From: Distichodus sexfasciatus
Taxonomy: Eukaryota > Chordata > Actinopteri > Characiformes > Distichodontidae
Reading direction: 5' to 3'
Length of the DNA: 64,000 nt
NCBI GenBank assembly: GCA_032718565.1
Contig: JAVGVS010000001.1
Span: forward strand, 5,554,495 to 5,618,494
Each line of letters starts with the position of its first letter. Position 1 is the first letter of the stretch. A program made the position numbers and the translations under genes. This document shows, piece by piece, positions 59,485 to 64,000 of the stretch. Below the pieces are notes generated by a model, which was not told where the DNA came from, ran no database searches, and was given only the letters and a program-made list of their open reading frames with translations.

Positions 59485-60345
59485 GTAAAGAAAAACCCTT
59501 AACCAGTGCAACTCAACATCAGTGAAGTTGTTACACTATCAGAGTCATTAATAAAACTAATGTCATAGAGATTTTAAAAAAAAGTTTATAAATGACCAAT
59601 GCAGCTTTAACTGGTACAACTGAACACCCGTAAAGGAGAGCAAGACTATCAGAGACATTAAAAGACGTTAAATTCCATAAGACTTCTATTTAAAACATAA
59701 TTAATCATACCTCGCGTTCAGATTAAAGGGTGAGAGAAACCCTTAACCAGTGCAACCAAACTTGAGTAAAAGCGGGGCAAAACTATCGGATGCATGAATA
59801 AGATTCATTTCATACTGGAATTGTACTTTAAAAAATACATTAACAACCAGTGCTACCTTAACAAGTGCAATCGAACACAAGTACAAGGGGAGCAAGACCA
59901 TCAGAGGCACTGGTTAGTTTATATAAGTATAAATATATGTATTAAAATTACAGGCTGACAAAAAAGAGGAAACCCTTAACCCTTAATGTGCAACTGAACA
60001 TCAATCAAGAGGAGTGACACTATCAGGATTCATAAAAATAATTTCCTACTCAGATAACCATTATAAAAAGGGATTATAAATAGCCAGTGCAACTGGTGGG
60101 ACTAAAGATCAGTAAAGAGGAGTGTCACTATCAGAGGGATTAGTAAAAAATAATGTCCCACTCAAATTATTGTTAGAAAAAACAAAACACTGAACATCAG
60201 CAAAAAACAAGACTATCAGACGCATTAATAAGATCGATTTCATACTGAGATTTCTATTTTATGAATAACCACTGCAACTGACCTAGTGCAAACGAACATC
60301 AGTACAAGGGAGTGAGCCTATCAAAGGAATTAATAGAGTTAACTT
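59485..60345. repeat. diverged tandem repeat array, about 8 units of 85-137 bp
   Basis: The string ACTATC followed by AGA/GGA recurs at about 59535, 59645, 59782, 59897 (ACCATC), 60018, 60127, 60212 and 60317 (CCTATC). Each is preceded by a CAGTGCAACT.GAACATCAGTA-like block and followed by ATTAATAA and a CATACTGAGA-like block. Spacings are about 110, 137, 115, 121, 109, 85 and 105. It lies immediately upstream of myo3b. Confidence 0.85.
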
Positions 60346-63300
60346 CCTACTGAGAATTTAAAAATCATTATAATCATACCTTGGATTCATATTAAAGAAG
60401 TTAAACATTGTGCAGCATGTTCAGTGCCTCCATTTCTGTAAACAGCACTAGAAGCATGCAGCCCCTCCTCATCGCTGAGAGCTGAACTAATGAAATATGT
60501 CATGCAAAGCCAAGGTCCAACATTCGCCATTGTGCTGTCTGGGCTGCTATTGTGCTTGTAACCTCAACCCACTTTCTTTTCATTGTGCAGACCAATTTAG
60601 GACAGGTTTGGTTTCCAGGCCTCGGCTATACGGATTTCTGTTGAATTGCATGAATATAACAAAAGAGAAAAAGAGGGAGAGGAATGCTGTGGTTTTATAC
60701 AAGATACCAGATCAAAAGCAGGTTAAAAATATTTACATTGCATTTAATTACGTTTTGAAATGAATTACTATCCTGTTTTTTATGGTTAATAGAACACCAT
60801 AATGACAAGAAATGAGCAGGACTATATCAGAGCATCTTCATATTTTATTCACATATCTTACATGTTGCATTAAATGTCTGTCACTTTCTGATCAGTGATC
60901 AGAAAGCTTGAATCAGCACCTACAGTAATGTACTGTATTTCTGCCTCTGTCACTCACACCACACCATGGACAAGTTGCAGCGTTCCAATATATATCCATT
61001 TCTCTTCGAAAACTCTGTCTATACAACATCTGGGCTGAGAAAAAAGGGGAAAACTAAAAAGGAACGTGCCATGCAACATTTCGAGACAATCAAGAGCAGA
61101 AAAAAAGAGTGGAGAATTTAAGTGCATAAAGTATATTCCCACAAAAATGTGTTGTTTTTGACATCAATGCAGAGGACTGTTGATAAACACCTAATAAACT
61201 GTGTAATAATAATATTTCTTAAGGTTTATAAGTTGCCTTTGGGAGTGAAGGAATCCGTTTCAAATAATAGTAGGAACTTGATGGTTTATCAATCACAATA
61301 TTTTGGGATTAGTCTCCTTACAGAGGAATTTAAGGGTACAGTAGACTAAAACCATAACTCATGTATTGTTTATATGGGGTTTCAGTTTTAAGAGCTCTCT
61401 GTAAGAATCCTTCTCATCCATTAAATAACTTCCTTCTATCTCTGTTGTAGCAGAACAGAAGGTTTAAGGAACAATCTCAGAATCTCATTGCATACACTTT
61501 TAACTGTATTTTGAAAACATCCTGCAATAACATGTAAGCCATGTGAGATCAAACTCAAATCCTTGTAGGGGGCACTGACATTTAGAACCCAAAATATGAT
61601 CCAGGTGCTCTTTTATCCAGCAAATCAATATATACAAACGAATCACCACAGTTTGCCCAAGTTTATATACGCGTCACTCGAAGGAGGCCTTCAACTTGAA
61701 CAAAGTCTGATAATTTGCTACTTGGTGCGAAACATGAAGTCATACTATGATATGGTACTGTAATTATATAAAACATTTACTAGTTCAGAATGTGGAATAA
61801 ATGAATATAAAAGGGAAATTATGGGAGAGCTGTTCATTGTTTTTGACATGGAAGGAAAAGTTTGGGCAAAGTATAACAATTTTTATGAAAATTACATTCC
61901 TGTAAGGCTGCTTCAACTGATGGAGTAAAAAGAAAATAAATTGCTTCTTAATATATATCAACGCCACACACTGTGGGAGCTTTTTTTGGAGAAACTGGCC
62001 CTGCTTGCTGATATAGGATTAGCATGGGGTTGAAAACTGAACAATTTGGGATGTCAATACGACTACACAACTAAGGTTACTTCAGTTTACTGCTCAGTGC
62101 AGACTTTAAATAGTTCATCTCATCGCATTTAATTGAGTGTTTTCAGCCTATGAGACTGATAACCTGGGAGCTCAGAAAGACTTTGTGACTGGCAGGGTTG
62201 CTGAGAAAAGCATTTTCAGTTTTGTGATAAAACCTCCAGCAAGACAACCAGTAGCCTTCAATACAGAGCCTTCTACTTGTTGAAAAAAGAAACAAATCAT
62301 GAAAATCTTTACAATGTTATTATTATTTTTAACAACAAATAGCAGCATAAATTTAAATATTAACAAACTTCTCTTTGTCTCTACAGAAAACAAGAAAAAA
62401 ATTAATTCCTGAGGATGGTTGCAACTAGACCTTGAACCAGAGATAAGTTTCCCAGTCCTTTCACTACAATCCGCTGATAAATCCACTACTTCCTATTAAA
62501 CACATTTTACATTCGCTACAATGCCAATCCCTGGCCCAGTTTCCCAAAAGCATCCAAAAGAGAGTAACAAGTACAGAAAATTCTCAATCCTGTCCTTACG
62601 GAGAGTTTACACCTGTTACAGCTCCCCAACACCTGTGGGGCTAAAGTGGAAGTTTTGCAGTCCTTGCTTATGTATTTAAAGTGTGTTGGAAGCCAGAATA
62701 GATGACAGAAAACTGGACAGCTTGAGGAGTGGACAATGCACCACTTGTATTGAGTAGTAATTGTTCTACTTTCTCATCCAGTTCATTTAACATTTTTTTC
62801 CTCCTTCCATAGCACTTAAAGGTCTCTGAACTAAGAATGAAATATGAGATATGCATTAAAATCATTTAGACTGGCATAATATTCACTGCTTTAGCTGAAC
62901 GGTTAAAATCAAGTTTGATAACCACAGCGGATATGCTCTTTGAGAGTTTGTCCCACCTCTTTAGCACTGACAGCGAGTGTCCTTTTTGTCTCTGATACTG
63001 ACTCTGATATCTAGTTATACAGCAGATAACCAACGGCATGATTATTGGTCAAGATTTCTAACATCAAACACTCACTTTTCCAAATTAACAAGTCGGTTGA
63101 GTTTTACTCTTCCTTATAACTAAATGGGCATTTTTTTCAGCGGCGCAACCAAGTAAATTCATGCTTCAAACAAGTACTCACTCAAAGGAATCCAGCAATG
63201 GGCAAATCTGTGCTTTCACTGCGAGACTGTCCAAAACAGAACCAAAAAACAAAAACCACCCCCAACATCATCTCCCCTTTCCTATAGGGAAAACAAAAAC

Positions 63301-63501
63301 CACTTTAAAACCACACACACTCGCACCCACACACACACACTGTTAGTAATTCATGATTGTACACTAAACTTCACATAACCAAGGCTGTAGCAGCAATCCA
63401 CTCATGGCATGTTTCTTTATATTACATAATTGCATTTATCAAAAGGATGACACAGGGGGTGGCACTGAAGCCCAGCGTGATCAGGACCCCCCCCTCCACA
63501 T

Positions 63502-63507
63502 TTTATT
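63502..63507 (-). promoter_or_regulatory. ubr3: candidate ubr3 polyadenylation signal
   Basis: AATAAA on the minus strand, 34 bases after the ubr3 stop codon. It would give a very short 3' UTR; ubr3 may use later sites as well. Confidence 0.4.
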
Positions 63508-63540
63508 GGGGTGCTTTTTTGGGGTTGGGAAGGCGTCATG

Positions 63541-63658
63541 TTAAAGTCCGTTGTAGTGGGGACCCCAACGCTTGTTAATGTGGTCAAAGGTGTGGGACAC
63601 CCATTGCTGCTCCAGCACACGGTACCTCTCGTCACACAGGAACAAAGGTTTTCCTCGA
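63541..63658 (-). CDS. ubr3: ubr3 last coding exon (C-terminus and stop)
   Basis: After a split Arg codon it reads R-G-K-P-L-F-L-C-D-E-R-Y-R-V-L-E-Q-Q-W-V, then SHTFDHINKRWGPHYNGL and TAA. This matches the C-terminus of UBR3, an E3 ubiquitin ligase of the UBR-box N-recognin family. This end belongs to the UBR autoinhibitory/C-terminal domain (family knowledge). Acceptor TGTGTGCAG. Only the 3' end of the gene is in the window. Confidence 0.93.
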
Positions 63659-63759
63659 CTGCACACAAACCAAAAAACAGCATTTTATTTTGTGCTTCCA
63701 GTTGAACAATCAAATAAACAAAATAGTCAATTTTGGGTTGTGAAAGGCAGTACTCATAC

Positions 63760-63899
63760 CGTAGATCTCTGTCCTCCTCTCCGTGAGCATCCAGGTAAAC
63801 AGACCCCCACAGACAGAAACGGTGTCCCCGGATGATGATGATGACCGAGGCATTTATCAGGAGGAAGATCCCCGTGGCAGCTCCGCAGTGCTGAGAATG
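63760..63899 (-). CDS. ubr3: ubr3 penultimate coding exon
   Basis: A 140-base exon reading HSQHCGAATGIFLLIN, then SVIIIIRGHRFCLWGSVYL and DAHGEEDRDL, phase 0 in and phase 2 out. It joins the last exon through a split Arg codon. The sequence is typical of the UBR1/UBR2/UBR3 C-terminal domain and nearest to UBR3. Acceptor CTTTCTCCAG, donor GTATGA. Confidence 0.93.
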
Positions 63900-64000
63900 C
63901 TGGAGAAAGAGAAGTCATAATCGTAAGTCACCACCTTCGTGGCTGTACATTTTTCTGTTCCTCCCTCTTGCAGCATAAGTTAGTGCTGTCTGCTGTGGCT

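Larger units (their letters stand above)
59308..63500. other. ubr3-myo3b intergenic region
   Basis: Contains the myo3b 5' UTR/promoter block, the tandem array, then AT-rich sequence (60.35-63.3 kb) in which I see no conserved gene. ORFs here are short and unlike any family I know. A (CA)-rich tract lies at 63313-63341. The ubr3 3' UTR is at the right end. Confidence 0.7.

Noticed and set aside
59485..60345. CRISPR array
   Set aside because: Repeats are about 115 bp, diverged, AT-rich and without unique spacers, in a vertebrate genome.

Overview
The window is vertebrate nuclear DNA, almost certainly from a teleost fish. It is intron-rich, with GT-AG splice sites, CA/GT and GA microsatellites, several dispersed tRNA-derived SINE-like families and fish-type Tc1/mariner and other DNA-transposon relics. 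There are no bacterial operons, phage genes or CRISPR arrays. All recognised protein-coding sequence lies on the minus strand.

Most of the window (59307 down to 1407) is a class III myosin gene, identified as myo3b. Joining 31 exons by splice signals and reading phase gives one uninterrupted frame of 1183 codons plus one base. It runs off the left edge, so the C-terminal tail and 3' UTR are outside. In order it encodes a short N-terminal leader, a complete Ste20-like kinase (about residues 42-308; Gly-loop, Lys, HRD, DFG and APE all present), a complete myosin motor (about 360-1060; P-loop, switch I and switch II intact), two IQ motifs, a partial third, and the start of the tail. Kinase exons lie at 52.8-35.9 kb, motor exons at 32.6-8.5 kb, lever exons at 8.0-7.0 kb and putative tail exons at 2.6 and 1.4 kb. 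Identity rests on residues that match vertebrate MYO3B better than MYO3A, compared from memory.

At the right edge are the last two coding exons of ubr3, an N-recognin-family E3 ligase, also on the minus strand, with its stop at 63541-63543. ubr3 therefore lies upstream of myo3b in the same orientation, the arrangement seen in human 2q31.1. The 4.2 kb between them holds the ubr3 3' end, an array of about eight diverged ~115 bp tandem repeats (59.5-60.35 kb) and a small CpG-rich block next to myo3b exon 1.

The introns carry many repeats: five copies of SINE family A, ten of family B, about eleven of family C, an 'AATTG-tail' family D (one copy nested in a family B copy), an internally deleted Tc1/mariner element, a near-perfect 255 bp foldback element, a candidate TIR transposon beside a long (AT)n tract, two copies of a CA-embedded element, and an intron that is almost entirely polypyrimidine in the transcript. 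I found no unknown multi-gene system. The most interesting points are the gene reconstruction, an overlapping upstream ORF at the myo3b start, the tandem array by the promoter, and the structured repeats. All boundaries were read by eye.
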